In this document: positions 44,898 to 56,475 of the stretch, piece by piece | How the letters are laid out: the number at the start of each line of letters is the position of its first letter | How positions within the stretch are numbered: position 1 is the first letter of the stretch | Assembly: GCF_027580225.2 (NCBI RefSeq) | Contig: NW_027395284.1 | Coordinates: 1,383,478-1,447,477, forward strand | Origin: Misgurnus anguillicaudatus | Taxonomy: Eukaryota > Chordata > Actinopteri > Cypriniformes > Cobitidae | Direction of reading: 5' to 3' | Length of the DNA: 64,000 nucleotides | Translations under genes and position numbers: made by a program | Notes under the pieces: model-generated | The model's input: only the letters and a program-made list of their open reading frames with translations | Databases searched by the model: none | Told to the model about the DNA's origin: nothing

Positions 44898-46068
44898 GGG
44901 CCCTATTTTAACGATCTAAGCGCATTGTCTAAAACGCACAGCGCAACGTCTAAATGGGCGTGTCCGAATCCACTTTTGCTAATTTAACGACGGGAAAAAT
45001 GGTTTGTGCGCCGAGCGCATGGTCGAAAAGGGTTGGCACAATTTTTTTAATGAGAAATGGGAGTATTTCGGGCGTAACGTGCAATTAACCAATGAGAGTC
45101 TCAGCTCTCATTCCCTTTAAAAGCCTGTTGCGCTGGCGCTATGTCTAATCCCTATTTAGATGACGGACTTTGTAAACTGAAAAACTAAGCGAAAGAAGAA
45201 GGTCCTCAGTTTAAGATTAATGTTAAATAATTGTGTTGTTTTCACTTGTATTGAAATTGTTATTTTTTGGATTAAAACCTTTAAAACCCGTTTTCTTTTA
45301 GTCATGGAAGTAAAAAAGCAGGCTTTTAGTTGCTTTAAATGTATGGCTATCCAATATCGTCAAAAAATTATTTACAAGTATGTAAGAAAAGGTTTGTACT
45401 CTAAAAATACTTTATTTGTAACAAACAGGAGAGAAAGAATTTACAAACGGTTCTTCTTTCTGCACTTGGACAGCATCACAAGATTTTTTAAGCATTACTT
45501 AAAAATGTTTCTCATCTCACCATATCCACAGGTACAGAGTCATCCTATACAATAAATCTGTGAGGTAGCATTTAAAAAAACATTTAAAAACAGATGCATT
45601 TGTTTAAAGCAAAGCATTTATTTACTTACCAGGCTGCAGGTGAAGCAGCTCTTTGTGCCTTCTAACGTCTCATAATTAGTCCTCATTTATGTCCAAGCGT
45701 TTGATGTATTCATGTATGTGTTAAGCAAACCTGCGTTGTCGTCCCGTTTAGGGGCTTATTACTAATGCGCTCTTTAAATAACAAAAAAACATATTGCGCC
45801 ATTGACTTTAGACTTTAGACCAGGTTTTTGTTGGTCAGTGGCGTAGTCTATTTTAGTTGCCTCAAAATAGCAACGCGCCAACAATGCGCCTGAACACACC
45901 TTGTTTTCAGACCAGAACGCCCATGGGCGCAAAAGGGGGCGCAAATGCATTTGCTATTTAAACAACGCGGCGGCAAACGTGAAAATTATAATTGCGCAGG
46001 GTGGAAACTAGCAAATGACACTTGCGTCGCGCATTGCGCTGCATTGAGCCGGGTGTAAGATAGAGCCC
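44898..46068. mobile_element. Harbinger-like element with 3-bp target duplication AAT
   Basis: The left end GGGCCCTATTTTAACGATC and the right end TAAGATAGAGCCC are imperfect complements, with AAT on each side (44895-44897, 46069-46071). GCGCA/TGCGC motifs lie in both arms. The 111-codon frame at 45220-45555 inside is not recognised and could be a transposase or Myb-like remnant. Confidence 0.65.
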
Positions 46069-46071
46069 AAT

Positions 46072-47080
46072 GTCTTCAAACTTGCGCAGCTTAGCATGTT
46101 TTTGCAATGCATTCTGGGTATTTCTGGGAAAAATGCACCTTTTACACAACAAGGGAACAGACTGAGAAACACCCTGTTTGAATGTGGAAGTGTATCTGGA
46201 TATTTATTACTAAGTACACTTGAAAATTATACTGTTTTACATGCCCAATTAATTTTTTATGGGCCCATGCACAGTACATTGACTACATAATGAGCGATGA
46301 TATAATCTTAATAAATCAATAATTTTATATAAAATTTATACTATGCAATAAAAACAGTATTTAAGATGTTTGCAAGCATGTGTTTGAGTTTGTGTCCCCG
46401 TTAGCAATTAAAAGTGTAAAAGGTAGCACAGTATAGAGTACACAATGCCCTGCTCTCTATTGAATAAACCATATCCACACTAATGAGATCTCTCAACTAA
46501 TGGGTTTTCAATGAAGTGTGTCTTCACACAAAAATGAATCCGCAGTCACTGAAAACACACTGCTCACAAACATAAAGCGTTTAGTGAAAGTCCAATAAGC
46601 TCGTTTTTCCATCACCGTCTGCATAAACAATAACTAACCCAAAATGCAGGCCAGGAACGCGTGCAAAATACAAAAAGCTTTCCTTTCTCTTTAAAGCGAA
46701 ACTGTGGGGTCTGTGCTGTGACAGAATACATCAAGGGTTCACTTGTAGCGAAAAGATCCATTACCAGACGCTTCGGTTGTTGACTCAATGTGCATTTAGA
46801 AAAGGCTGGCATGGGTTTTGCAGCATTATTTGAAATTTAAATGCACAAATAATTACCCATAAAACACAGCAATACAAAGCCACCAAGGTTAATATTCCTT
46901 AACCCCATGCTACATATTGCAATGTGTGCCTCTGTCTCTGTAGTTTTTCATGGGCTTAGATTTTACAAAACTCATTTTAATTGACTTTATACACTATTAA
47001 TGCACCATTGTATTTGTAAATACCGTATATTCCATTTCATTGCATAAGCCAGGCAGCACAACAAGAAGGTCTCCGGTTCC
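46072..47080. other. Intergenic DNA, no gene recognised
   Basis: Single-copy-looking sequence. Short frames at 46096-46290 and 46612-46812 lack recognisable features. Confidence 0.4.
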
Positions 47081-47084
47081 CTAT

Positions 47085-47215
47085 GTCAGTGTGCGTTTAC
47101 TATGGGTACTCTGGTTTCCTCCCACAGGCCAAAAACATGCAGGTTAGGTGAATTGAAGATGGCAAATTGCCTCTCCCCAAACCTGTGTATGGATTAACCA
47201 GTTCTCGCCATAAAT
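47085..47215 (+). mobile_element. SINE-like fragment
   Basis: CTCTGGTTTCCTCCCACAGG, CCAAAAACATGCAGGTTAGG and AATTGCCTCTCCCC match the general form of a vertebrate-wide SINE-like repeat. The family is not assigned. Confidence 0.5.
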
Positions 47216-47583
47216 ATAGCTATAGATGCTAGAATGGCGTAAAGAATAAATATAGAAAGAAAGATTGCATAAGTCGCAGATAAATTACACCCTTTACCTT
47301 TAAGGTACCAATACTTTATGTCAAACGTCTTTTTGGTCCTTTTACTTGATTCAGCTTGATTTCTGTACTAATGAAACTTGAAGGTTTCTGTCCTGAATGA
47401 CAGAAAATCATTTGACTGACAGTTCAATATCCGCTCTCTCATTCATCTGGAAATGGAAGCCCGTAGAGAAGGCTGAGGGGTTAACACGGGTCTCAGAGCT
47501 GAAAAATAGCGTTAGCGTAAAGACATATCAATTCCTCTGAGCTCCTGACATGCAAACTACAAGTGTTTCTGTGAAACTGTGTG

Positions 47584-47650
47584 TACCGTAGCTCAGTAGT
47601 CGCTTGAAATGACAAGGCCATGTGTTTGATACCCAGGCAACAAAAACTAA
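47584..47650 (+). mobile_element. tRNA-derived SINE fragment
   Basis: TACCGTAGCTCAGTAGT (A-box-like) and TGTTTGATACCC (B-box-like) lie about 45 nt apart, as in tRNA-derived SINE heads. It does not fold as an intact tRNA gene and lacks an anticodon arm that I could identify. Confidence 0.5.
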
Positions 47651-47689
47651 TAAAATGTTTATTCACAAAGCACTGAATGCTGTTTGGGA

Positions 47690-49175
47690 TAAAACTGTCT
47701 GCATATATATATATATATGTCATGTTCAAGAAACCAATTTGAAATGATTCGAGCTTTGTGACATGGTGCATTATCCTGCTGGAAGTAGCCATCAGAGGAT
47801 AGGTACATGGTGTTCATAAAGAGATGGACATGGTCAGAAACAATGCTCAATGCTAAAAGGGCCTAAAGTGTGCCAAGAAAAAATCCCCCACACCATTACA
47901 CCACCACCACCAGCCTGCACAGTGGTAACAAGACATGATGGATCCGTGTTCTCATTCTATTTACTAGGCTTGCCGCGATAGTCGGTGAAACGGTGATAAC
48001 CGGTGCTTCAGCCTCTCACCGGTTATATCACTTGCCCACCGCGACACCGTCTTTCACCGTCGTTTTGATATTTTCGAGTAATTAAATCATTTAGTTTCGT
48101 TAGAGAGAGCAAACACTTACAACTGAATGTGTCTGTTGTCTGAATTCAGCGGGGCTGAACGCGCGTCACGTCACAGAGCAGCCGCAGGTTTCAGATTTCA
48201 TTTATTTCTGTCAGAGTTTGCAAGGCGAGCTGACTGACCAGATGATGACAGAAGCCGCGTGCTTTGCTCATTTTTGTTATAATATACATATATTATGTTT
48301 AATATAAGCGAGATCGTTTTGTTGTTGTGTTTTTCATCAAGAAAAATATTAAACCCATCATTCAAGCAGCGCTTTTATGGAGAAGTAGCCGGTTGCTCTG
48401 CTTGGGACTGGCTGGTTCTTTGATAATTACCTGCGCACATTGACTCGCATTGCACGCAAATTCATAGGCGATTTAACGCAGCTTACGCAAGCGCTGCATT
48501 TAAACAGTTGCGTAATTCAAAAGTGAAAGTAAAATGTGCACGTCTGCATGCGCATTTATAAGCCCCCCCCCCACTCGGTGATACCGGGATCACCGAGTTT
48601 GTGACGAGCCGATTAACCGGTGGGAAAATTATGTCACCGCGGCAACCCTACTATTTACGCCAAATTCTGACTCTACCATCTGAATGTCTCAACAGAAATC
48701 GAGACTCATCAGACCAGGCAGCATTTTTCCAGTCTTCAACTGTCCAATTTTGGTGCCCTTGTGCAAATTTTATCCTCTTTTTCCTATTTGTAGTGGAGAT
48801 GAGTGGTACCCGGTGGGGTCTTCTGCTGTTGTAGCCCATCCACCTCAAGGTTGTGCATGTTGTGGCTTCACAAATGCTTTGCTGCATACCTACGTTGTAA
48901 CGAGTGATTATTTCTGTCAAAATTGCTCTTCTATCAGCTTGATTAAGTTGGCCCATTCTCCTCTGACCTCTAGAATCAACAAGGCATTTTCACCCACAGG
49001 ACTGACGCATACTGGATGTTTTTCCCTTTTCACACCATTCTTGGTAAACCCTAGAAATGGTTGTGCATAAAAATCCCAGTAACTGAGCAGATTGTGAAAT
49101 ACTCAGACCGGCCGGTCTGGCACCAACAACGATGCCATGCTCAAAATTGCTTAAATCACCTTTCTTTCCCATTCT
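47690..49175 (-). pseudogene. Tc1-like transposase, split by a hAT insertion
   Basis: Read on the minus strand. The N-terminus is MGKKGDLSNFEHGIVVGARP, then LSISQSAQLLGF and a TISRVYQEW helix-turn-helix (49172-48990). An in-frame TGA at codon 61 follows. Next come [27 protein letters not shown] with the first catalytic Asp, and [11 protein letters not shown] (48956-48651). A 686-bp hAT element interrupts. The last part has GGGGVMVWGIFSWHTLGP and, after a frameshift, DGYFQQDNAPCHKARIISNW with the second catalytic Asp. The rest, including the third catalytic residue, is missing after WFLEHD, where a TA repeat begins. Full members have about 340 residues. It is inactive. Confidence 0.9.
47965..48650. 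mobile_element. hAT element with target duplication CTATTTAC inside the Tc1 copy
   Basis: The ends are TAGGCTTGCCGCGATAG and CACCGCGGCAACCCTA. CTATTTAC is exact at 47957-47964 and 48651-48658. CACCGGTTAT/GATTAACCGGTG-type motifs lie in the arms. Non-coding. Confidence 0.93.
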
Positions 49176-49296
49176 GACATTCAGTTTGGAGTTCAGGAGA
49201 TTGTCTTGACCAGGACCACACCCCTAAATGCATTGAAGCAACTGCCATGTGATTGGTTGATTAGATAATTGCATTCATGAGAAATTGAATGTATAT

Positions 49297-49298
<2 letters not shown>

Positions 49299-49341
<43 letters not shown>
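49299..49341. repeat. (CA)n microsatellite
   Basis: About 20 CA units. With the second tract at 49618-49664 it brackets a common repeat; long frames across it are artefacts. Confidence 0.95.
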
Positions 49342-49342
<1 letters not shown>

Positions 49343-49615
49343 TCTGGTTTCCATGTTTTGTGGGGACATTCCATAGACGTAATGCATTTTATACCATACA
49401 AACTGTATATTCTATTCCCCTTACCTACCCCATTCCCTAACCCCAACCATCACAGAAACCCGTCTTCTACTTCACATTTTCAAGAAACATCATTCTGTTT
49501 GATTTATAAGCTTGTTTCCTCGTGGGGACATCAAAATGTCCCCACAAGGTCACAAAAACACTGGCATTCCTATCTTTGTGGGGACAATTGGTCCCCACAA
49601 CGTAATAATTACCAG

Positions 49616-49617
<2 letters not shown>
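49342..49617. mobile_element. GTGGGGACA-type cyprinid repeat between two CA tracts
   Basis: TTTTGTGGGGACATTCCATA, CTCGTGGGGACATCAAAATG and TTGTGGGGACAATTGGTCCCC occur in order, with ATAGACGTAATGCATTTTAT. This interspersed repeat is typically linked to CA repeats. It belongs to no gene. Confidence 0.7.

Positions 49618-49664
<47 letters not shown>
49618..49664. repeat. (CA)n microsatellite
   Basis: About 23 CA units following CCAGGTA. Confidence 0.95.
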
Positions 49665-49667
<3 letters not shown>

Positions 49668-49749
49668 CACTGCAAATATGTTACAGATCAATTAATTTGT
49701 ATTCCATCTTGGAAGCAAAAGACTTAATACAATTAACTCAATATAATTT

Positions 49750-49942
49750 ATGACTCTGTCTGTGAATCCAGGCTAAAGTCTCACAAACTAATTATGAGAT
49801 TAGGAGCATCAAAGTTTAATTTCACTCATTAAATTCACTTTATTTTTAATCTTTGGCATGGCCTTACTCAGTCAATATTTAAGAGTTATATTTTCACTTT
49901 AAAAATGACTTTAGCTGGATTTTTCACAGGCAGGGTCACAAA
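49750..49942. mobile_element. Interspersed repeat with TGACTCTG/CAGGGTCA ends
   Basis: TGACTCTGTCTGTGAATCCAG, GGCTAAAGTCTCA and AGGCAGGGTCACA match the segment at about 42068-42290. Short complementary ends suggest a MITE. Confidence 0.5.
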
Positions 49943-50130
49943 TATTCTTGCATGTGATGAAAGTTATTATCTAAAAATACACTGCATTACACACTAAATC
50001 TAAGTGATTAATGCAACTATTCAAAGAATGGAACAGACTCGTGGAAATAATTCAAAAACGCTAAGAAAAATGATAAATCAAACAGCATGCCGTCAGAATA
50101 AAACAGGCCAAACTGTTGTATCTCAGATGG

Positions 50131-50602
50131 CAGTGGCGACCAGTGACTTCTTTTTCGAGGGCGCTCGATGTGAAGTTCGTCACAACATGTATGTAGCCCG
50201 TCATGTGTGTGGTTCATAATTTCAAAGTATGTGTTCTCCGCATCAAGAGATCCTGTGTGCATCACATGTCTTGTCAAAATAGGTGCCTGCTGCAGACGCG
50301 TCTAAAGGGTATATGATAAAAGAGACGCTCGCGTTTGCAAGATACTCGCATAATCTCATGCATAATCAAAGTTTACTGTTTAGGGAATGTCTTGCGTGTA
50401 TTTTGTGAATGTGAGCATCTCTTTCATCATAAACAGTTTTGACGCTTGTGCAGCAGGCACTTATTTTGACAAAACACGTGATGCACATGGTTCGCATGCC
50501 ACAACAAACACATATTTTATAGGACGCAAGCAACACACATGACACTCCGAACACTTATTTTGAATTAGTGCCCCACAGATGAGCAGTCACGAGCCGCCAC
50601 TG
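50131..50602. mobile_element. 472-bp hAT MITE with target duplication TCAGA(T/C)GG
   Basis: The ends are CAGTGGCGACCAGTGACTT and AGTCACGAGCCGCCACTG. Flanks are TCAGATGG (50123-50130) and TCAGACGG (50603-50610), 7 of 8 matching. Long inverted arms (ACATGTCTTGTCAAAATAGG against TTTTGACAAAACACGTGATG). A truncated relative is at 2048. Confidence 0.85.
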
Positions 50603-50761
50603 TCAGACGGGTTAAGCCATGGTCTTCCTCATAGAGGTGGCTTCACCCTTACGAAACAAAAATATATTGCAGTATATTGGAAAATATCATGTAATATATT
50701 AGGCAACATATTCCCATATATGGGATTTAATATTTATATTTTCCAATATATTGAAATGTAT

Positions 50762-51407
50762 GCATGAAACATACATGTATATATGATACAAAATATATTG
50801 CAATCAAGAACAAAAAGGGCACTATATTTTTTACATGTAATAGTTTGTCTTTATATGCTTTGATATATTGCAATATATGCATAGACCATACATGTATATA
50901 TGAGACAAAATATATTGCAATCAAGAACAAAAAGGGCACTATATTTTTTACATGTTATAGTTTGTCTTTATATGCTTTGATATATTGCAATATATGCATA
51001 AACCATACATATATATATGAGACAAAATATATTGCATTCAAGAACAAAAAGAGCACTATATTTTTTACATGTAATAGTTTGTCTTTATATGCTTTAATAT
51101 ATTGCTATATATGCATAGACCATACATGTATATATGAGACAAAATATATTGCAATCAAGAACCAAAACGGCACTATATTTTTTACATGTTATAGTTTGTC
51201 TTTATATGCTTTGATATATTGCAATATATGCATAAACCATACATGTATATATGAGACAAAATATATTGCAATCAAGAACAAAAAGGGCACTGTATTTTTT
51301 ACATGTAATAGTTTGTCTTTATATGCTTTGATATATTGCAATATATGCATGAAACATACATTTATATATGATACAAAATATATTGCAATCAAGAACAAAA
51401 AGGGCAC

Positions 51408-51413
<6 letters not shown>
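50762..51413 (+). repeat. 117-bp tandem array, about 5.6 units, dimeric pattern
   Basis: Unit starts are at 50762, 50879, 50996, 51113, 51230 and 51347, each exactly 117 bp apart. Units alternate between ATGTAATAG and ATGTTATAG forms and between GCATAGACC and GCATAAACC forms, giving a 234-bp higher-order period. The first and last units share GCATGAAACATAC. Since 117 is 39 codons, a 271-codon frame stays open, but the sequence is AT-rich repeat and not evidently coding. Confidence 0.93.

Positions 51414-51492
<79 letters not shown>
51414..51492. repeat. (TA)n microsatellite
   Basis: About 38 TA units directly after the 117-bp array. Confidence 0.96.
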
Positions 51493-51493
<1 letters not shown>

Positions 51494-51497
<4 letters not shown>

Positions 51498-51690
51498 CTT
51501 GAGTAGGAAGCTGAGATTCAGGCGCGAAGAGAGGACAGGATGCGTAACAGACACCAGCAACAAAGAGGCTGATAGATAGGTCCTGACCTATGATCCTGAC
51601 CCACACTCCTAATCAGTAGGTGGCGGTAATGCCACTAAAAGTTGTTTGCCAACTGCCAGTAAAACTCAAGAAGAAGAAGAAGAAGGCTGA
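51494..51690 (+). mobile_element. Retroposon 3' end with (AAG)n tail
   Basis: CAGTAGGTGGCGGTAATGCC, TTGTTTGCCAACTGCCAGTA and AAACTCAAGAAGAAGAAGAA match a common vertebrate repeat 3' end with a short AAG tail. The family is not assigned. Confidence 0.55.
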
Positions 51691-52420
51691 TGTCAGCAGG
51701 CTCCAAGGAAACTTCAAGTTTTAAAAGGTATATAAGTTTTCAGAGCTGGTGCTTTTCAGTTTTTATTGCATCTCTGAGAGATTTTTGTGAACAACTTGTT
51801 GTTCTGCTCCACAGATGCTGTTTTAAAACAGTTTCCTATAAGGCCAAGGAAGCTGATGTCAGAAAATCTATCAACAGTAGAATCTGCGAGCTAATGGCAT
51901 TAAGACACCAGGTGAAGAGCAAAAGCATGGGTATGTAAGTGGTTTACATCAGTGAAGAACCAAGGTGGACTCCTAACCAGGATAATGGACTGTTCTTTTG
52001 GCATTTTTTTTGCTTTTTCACGGTTCCCAAAACTTCTTGAAAGTTTGTTTATTATTTATTTGTTCATTATTGTCTGTGCATTTTGTTTATTGATATTGTC
52101 TTTATATTGTATAATGGCACTGCTGAAATTTTGAAATGGACATTGGTAATTTAAGTTGCTTTAATTTATATTTTGTATATTTTTTGTTTAATGGCACTCT
52201 TTTAAAATGTAATTTATGTAAATGCAATGCAACACTTTTATGTAATGTAATGTAAAGCCAATCACATTTCCTTTGACTGACCATATGCAAAACCTCTTGT
52301 GGTTTTAATAGGCCTATAGAGCTCTGTACCTCAAATTGGGTTTAGTATCTGTGCCTGATTAAAAGAAAATAAAGGTGGCTTTTGATATTAACACAGACTG
52401 ATGGGTAATCTATGTGGTGT
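51691..52420 (+). other. Non-repetitive interior of the AT-rich element; possible exon
   Basis: Between 51812 and 51932 the frame reads KAKEADVRKSINSRICEL then MALRHQVKSKSMG, and GTATGTAAG follows, a good donor. CTGCTCCACAG upstream could be an acceptor. The peptide looks helical and charged but no family was recognised. It may be a captured exon or a remnant of the element's own gene. Confidence 0.25.
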
Positions 52421-52479
52421 AAATGTTTGTATATTGCAGGTTGCATATTTAAGTATTTATATATTTTAGATGTTTCATG

Positions 52480-53120
52480 TACAAATACTGTATATATCCC
52501 AAATATATTTATACATTGTATGTGCATGTTCTCATATATGTACACATATTGTGCATACATTTACAATAAATATGTACATATATTTCCATCTAATTTTAAA
52601 TATATGCAAAATGTATTCCACAATATATCAGACACATATCTACATAAATATTTCCATATAGTTGTACATATATTTGAAATATATTCTACCATATAGTAAA
52701 CATACATGTGACACTATATCTGTACATATATTGTTAATACATGTTCCCATATATGCACATATATTTCACATATTTTCCATCTAATTTTACATATATGTTA
52801 AATGTATTCCACAAGATATCGAACACATATCTACATATATATTTCCATATAGTTGTACATATATTTGAAATATATTCTACCATATAGTAAACATACATGT
52901 GACACTATATCTGTACATATATTTTAATACATATTCCCATATATGCACATATATTTCCCATCTTATTTTACATATATTTAAAATGTATTCCACAATATAT
53001 CGAACACATATCAACATATATTTCATGTATATTTCCATATAATTTTACATATATTTGAAATATATTCTACCATATAGTAAACATATATGTGAAACTATAT
53101 CTCTACATATATTGTTAATA
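52480..53120. repeat. About 190-bp AT-rich tandem array, about 3 units
   Basis: ACATATATTTGAAATATATTC occurs at about 52665, 52856 and 53046, each followed by TACCATATAGTAAACATA. The spacing is about 190 bp. Units also share TTCCACAAKATATC and CCCATATATGCACATATATT. Confidence 0.85.
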
Positions 53121-53429
53121 CATTTTCGCATATAAATCAAAATACAATATTGCAGACATTTATAAATATAATATTGCATATATTTTTACATATATAAACA
53201 CATATATTATATCCATGTACAATATATTGAAAGTGGCAATAATTTGTATATTTTGCAATATACTGCAATATATTACACATATATAGAATATATGTACCAT
53301 CAATATATTTTTCCATGTATTGCCAATGTATAATATATTGGAAAATGGAAAGTAAAATAATACATTGCAATATATTACGATATATTTCAAGTAATATATT
53401 GGTAAATATATTTTCCTTTCGTAAGGGCA

Positions 53430-56360
53430 GTCAGGGTGAGATAAACCCTGAACCTTGAGAAGTCTATGAGATTTGTGGCAACACTGTGAGAAAAACAAAA
53501 GGAGGTAACTGGATACAGTCAGTGTGCACAAGTGATTGAAGGCAAACCAAGCGTCAAAATTGACCCTCAGAGGTCAGAAACCTCCACTTCAGCACAAATT
53601 TAGTGCTGTCGCCACTCAATGAGAAGATGAATGTCTGCAAGACGTTTTTCTCATCTTTGTCCAGGTTAAGACTAAAGGAGGAAAAGACTTTTCTCAGCAT
53701 CTGTATTTCCTCTTATATTTAGGTAGTGCAGATTATATCAGTAGTGTGGATAAACAAAAAAAAATACAAAGTAAAATAATAGCCTGGTGAAAAGCCAGTG
53801 CTCTCTTTCCACTAATCTGTTGCTCTCCATAAAACCTGTCCCACAATCCAAGGTCATCTTCTGCGCCTCCAAGTCTGAGCCAAGTCACCATATAAGCGTG
53901 CCTCACTTTTAATTTCAGTTATAATTTGTCTGCAGCATATCTTGCTTCTTAATATTGATCTCTGCTGCAGTGCACCATAGAAGAAGACTGAGAGTTTTGT
54001 TTGTGTGGCTATTTGCATGGTTTAAGGAGTTCTCATTGGATACCTCTGTTGCTCTCGTCCAATTTGTATCTCCCCAATGGCCTGTGACGTCTCATTTCAT
54101 CTGTTATAGGACACAGGCACATTTTGTTTCCTTTCGTTATTGTTTACTCCAATTATTTACCGTACCTTGGCCTTTAAACCCCAGACCCTAAGCGACTCAG
54201 ATTGCATCGGGGACAGGTCTTCGCCAGGTTGCCATGGTGACTGACTGAGTCATCCAGTGCTCCGCTCTGGCTTTGAGCTTCAACCGCTAACCTCTGCATG
54301 CGCGCATCCGTCTCTTCTTTTCTCCCTTCTGCTCTATGTCTCTCTCTCTCTCAGTCCAGCTTTTAGGTTTATTATGTTGGACTCTCCAGAAAACAGAAAG
54401 AGAGCTGGCACACTGCTGACATTCCACTTTTAATGACTACGCTTCTACCCTGTATAGGTCTTCGTTGGGTCAAACAAACAACCACGTATTTTCTAGTAAA
54501 CCTGGTGGGTGAAATAAACACATGGGCGTGTACAACATATGTTTCACCGGATTGGGGGAATTGGAAAATGACTTTAATGCACTCAGGGAAGGATGGTGTG
54601 CAACCATGACCTCTCATAAGAGATGCATGTGGTATGTGCTGTTATCCAAAGCAACTTACCGTCCATTGAAGGTCTATTTTATCAGTATATTTGTTTCCTA
54701 GGAATCCAACCATATGATCTTTACACTGAAAACATCCCTTCAAACATAAATGTGCATACATACATACTTTATATGGGGAATGCATTACATAAATATAAAA
54801 TAGGTGTCATTCTTTCAGTGTAAACAAGCCTGATTTTATTCAAAAGAGATATTCACGTACAGCACCCGTGGCAGCAGTAATACATCAAATGCTGATCATA
54901 TGATAGAGAGGGGTGTTACAACCAAGCCGGATACATGGTGTAGTCGAGCGCATTTTAAAGAGCCAATTCAGGTGCCTGGATCGTACTGATGGATGGATGC
55001 TGTACAGTCCCAGTACAGTGTGTCAGATAACAGCGGCCTGCTGCATCCCCAACAACAACCCACCACTAAAGCTATTTGATGCAACAGCCTTTAACACAGA
55101 TTTTGGGCTATATTTGCTACCTCATTAGCACAAATCCTATAGAAAACTTGTGGCTTTAACAACACCGGCAGCATGTTCAAATAAACAGCGCTTGGAACGC
55201 TTTCACTCCCCTTCCTTATATTAAAAAACGGAGAGTAATGCGTTCTCGTGTGATTGATTTTGCAATCTCGCGGATACCTTTGAGGTCTTGCTTTTTATAT
55301 CATAAGTAAATAATCCACAACACTGCATTGACGTCACATCAGCATACCCTGCTCTCCATCTTCATCATTATTTAAAGATGTTTTCTTTCTCTGCGGCTGT
55401 TCTGAAACTGAACATATCCATTTACAATCGTGACATACTGACAGTGAAGGGATCGCTTAGTATGCTAGGTCTTGTTTGTTGACTGTAGCGAGTGAAGTAA
55501 AAAAAAACATTCCTTTTTAGATTTTACCCATGCACGGTGATGCATATGATATTGTAATCGTCTCTGACACCAACTTGAGGGCTGGACAGTGTGAGCCATT
55601 TCAGGAGATTGTAATTTGGGCAGAATCACTGGAAATGGGGATTCTGCTCAGTTGATTAATGCATTGGATGTGATTGAGATGGCCTGCAGGGTACCGCAGG
55701 CAGATGATAACAGAGGACATAGCGTTTCAAAAGCGCAGTCAGGCGGTTAGATTCTCTCTGCATTTCTTTTTTCAAACTTGAAATCTGTTCTGAGCATTCA
55801 CTGCTTTTGAAGAAGTGTGCATAAAAAACTCATGAGCATAATTCAATCTGATAAATTTTTTATCCCATAAGAAAATATGTGCATGGACAATGGAAACACT
55901 TCAACCGTAAATCCCTAGATGCGCATCAAAAAGTCACGTAACTTTGGACGGCATATGGACTAACCAGCTTACATAACTCTAAATGCGCAGCATCTAGAAT
56001 GCGGTTTTGGAAGATCTGAAATGAACAGGTAAAGACTTTTATCTCAATGGTTCGGTAATATTACTCTACATGACGGTCTTCCTTGACTATCAACTCACAC
56101 AGCAGGAATCCACATCCGAAATCAGTTAAAAAGTGTAGCCTACTGAATAGTGTTTCATCTCTGGCTGCACGTTCTGAGGTGATTTTATGCGAAAATGGTT
56201 AATTACAGCGGCTTTACACTTTTCTTACTGATATTTAGTGTTGCAACTGCAAAATTCCAATAATGCATTTAATACGCAACTTTGGAAACATAGTGATATC
56301 TTTTGATCAACATACAAGTACAGTGTCTGTCTGTCTGTCTATCTATCCATCTATCTTAAT
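53430..56360. other. Intergenic DNA, no gene recognised
   Basis: Mainly single-copy-looking sequence. Open frames (53955-54191, 54372-54617, 54913-55128) show no known domain. A short SINE/LINE-tail-like piece (TTATCCAAAGCAACTTACCG) is at 54641. A TCTG/TCTA microsatellite lies at 56322-56355. Confidence 0.4.
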
Positions 56361-56379
56361 AGGTTAAGCATTGTTTAAT

Positions 56380-56475
56380 AGGTATAGCATTGCCTTGTGT
56401 TAGCAGAGGAAAATGTCATGGGTTCCATTCCCTGGGAACACACATACTGATAAAATGTATACTTTTTTTAATGCT
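56380..56475 (+). mobile_element. tRNA-derived SINE (3'-truncated)
   Basis: AGCATTGCCTTGTGTTAGCAG, ATGTCATGGGTTCCATTCCC (B-box-like GGGTTCCATTCC) and GGGAACACACATACTGATAA match the head of a fish tRNA-derived SINE. The LINE-like tail is missing. Confidence 0.65.

Larger units (their letters stand above)
50646..53427. mobile_element. AT-rich element with CCCTTACGAAA ends, built of tandem repeats
   Basis: The left end CCCTTACGAAA and the right end TTTCGTAAGGG are exact complements; ATATATT/CAATATATT-rich DNA lies inside both. It contains the 117-bp array, a (TA)n tract, about 0.9 kb of ordinary sequence and an about 190-bp array. No target duplication was found. No transposase is recognised, so mobility is inferred from the ends only. 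Confidence 0.6.

Noticed and set aside
45220..45555. 111-codon frame as a gene
   Set aside because: It lies inside a 3-bp-target DNA element and shows no recognisable transposase or host domain; kept only as a note on that element.
47584..47650. tRNA gene
   Set aside because: A- and B-box-like motifs are present but no cloverleaf or anticodon arm could be built; better explained as a SINE head.
49193..49753. Several 60-154-codon frames with His-Thr or Cys-Val runs
   Set aside because: They read through two CA microsatellites and a common interspersed repeat.
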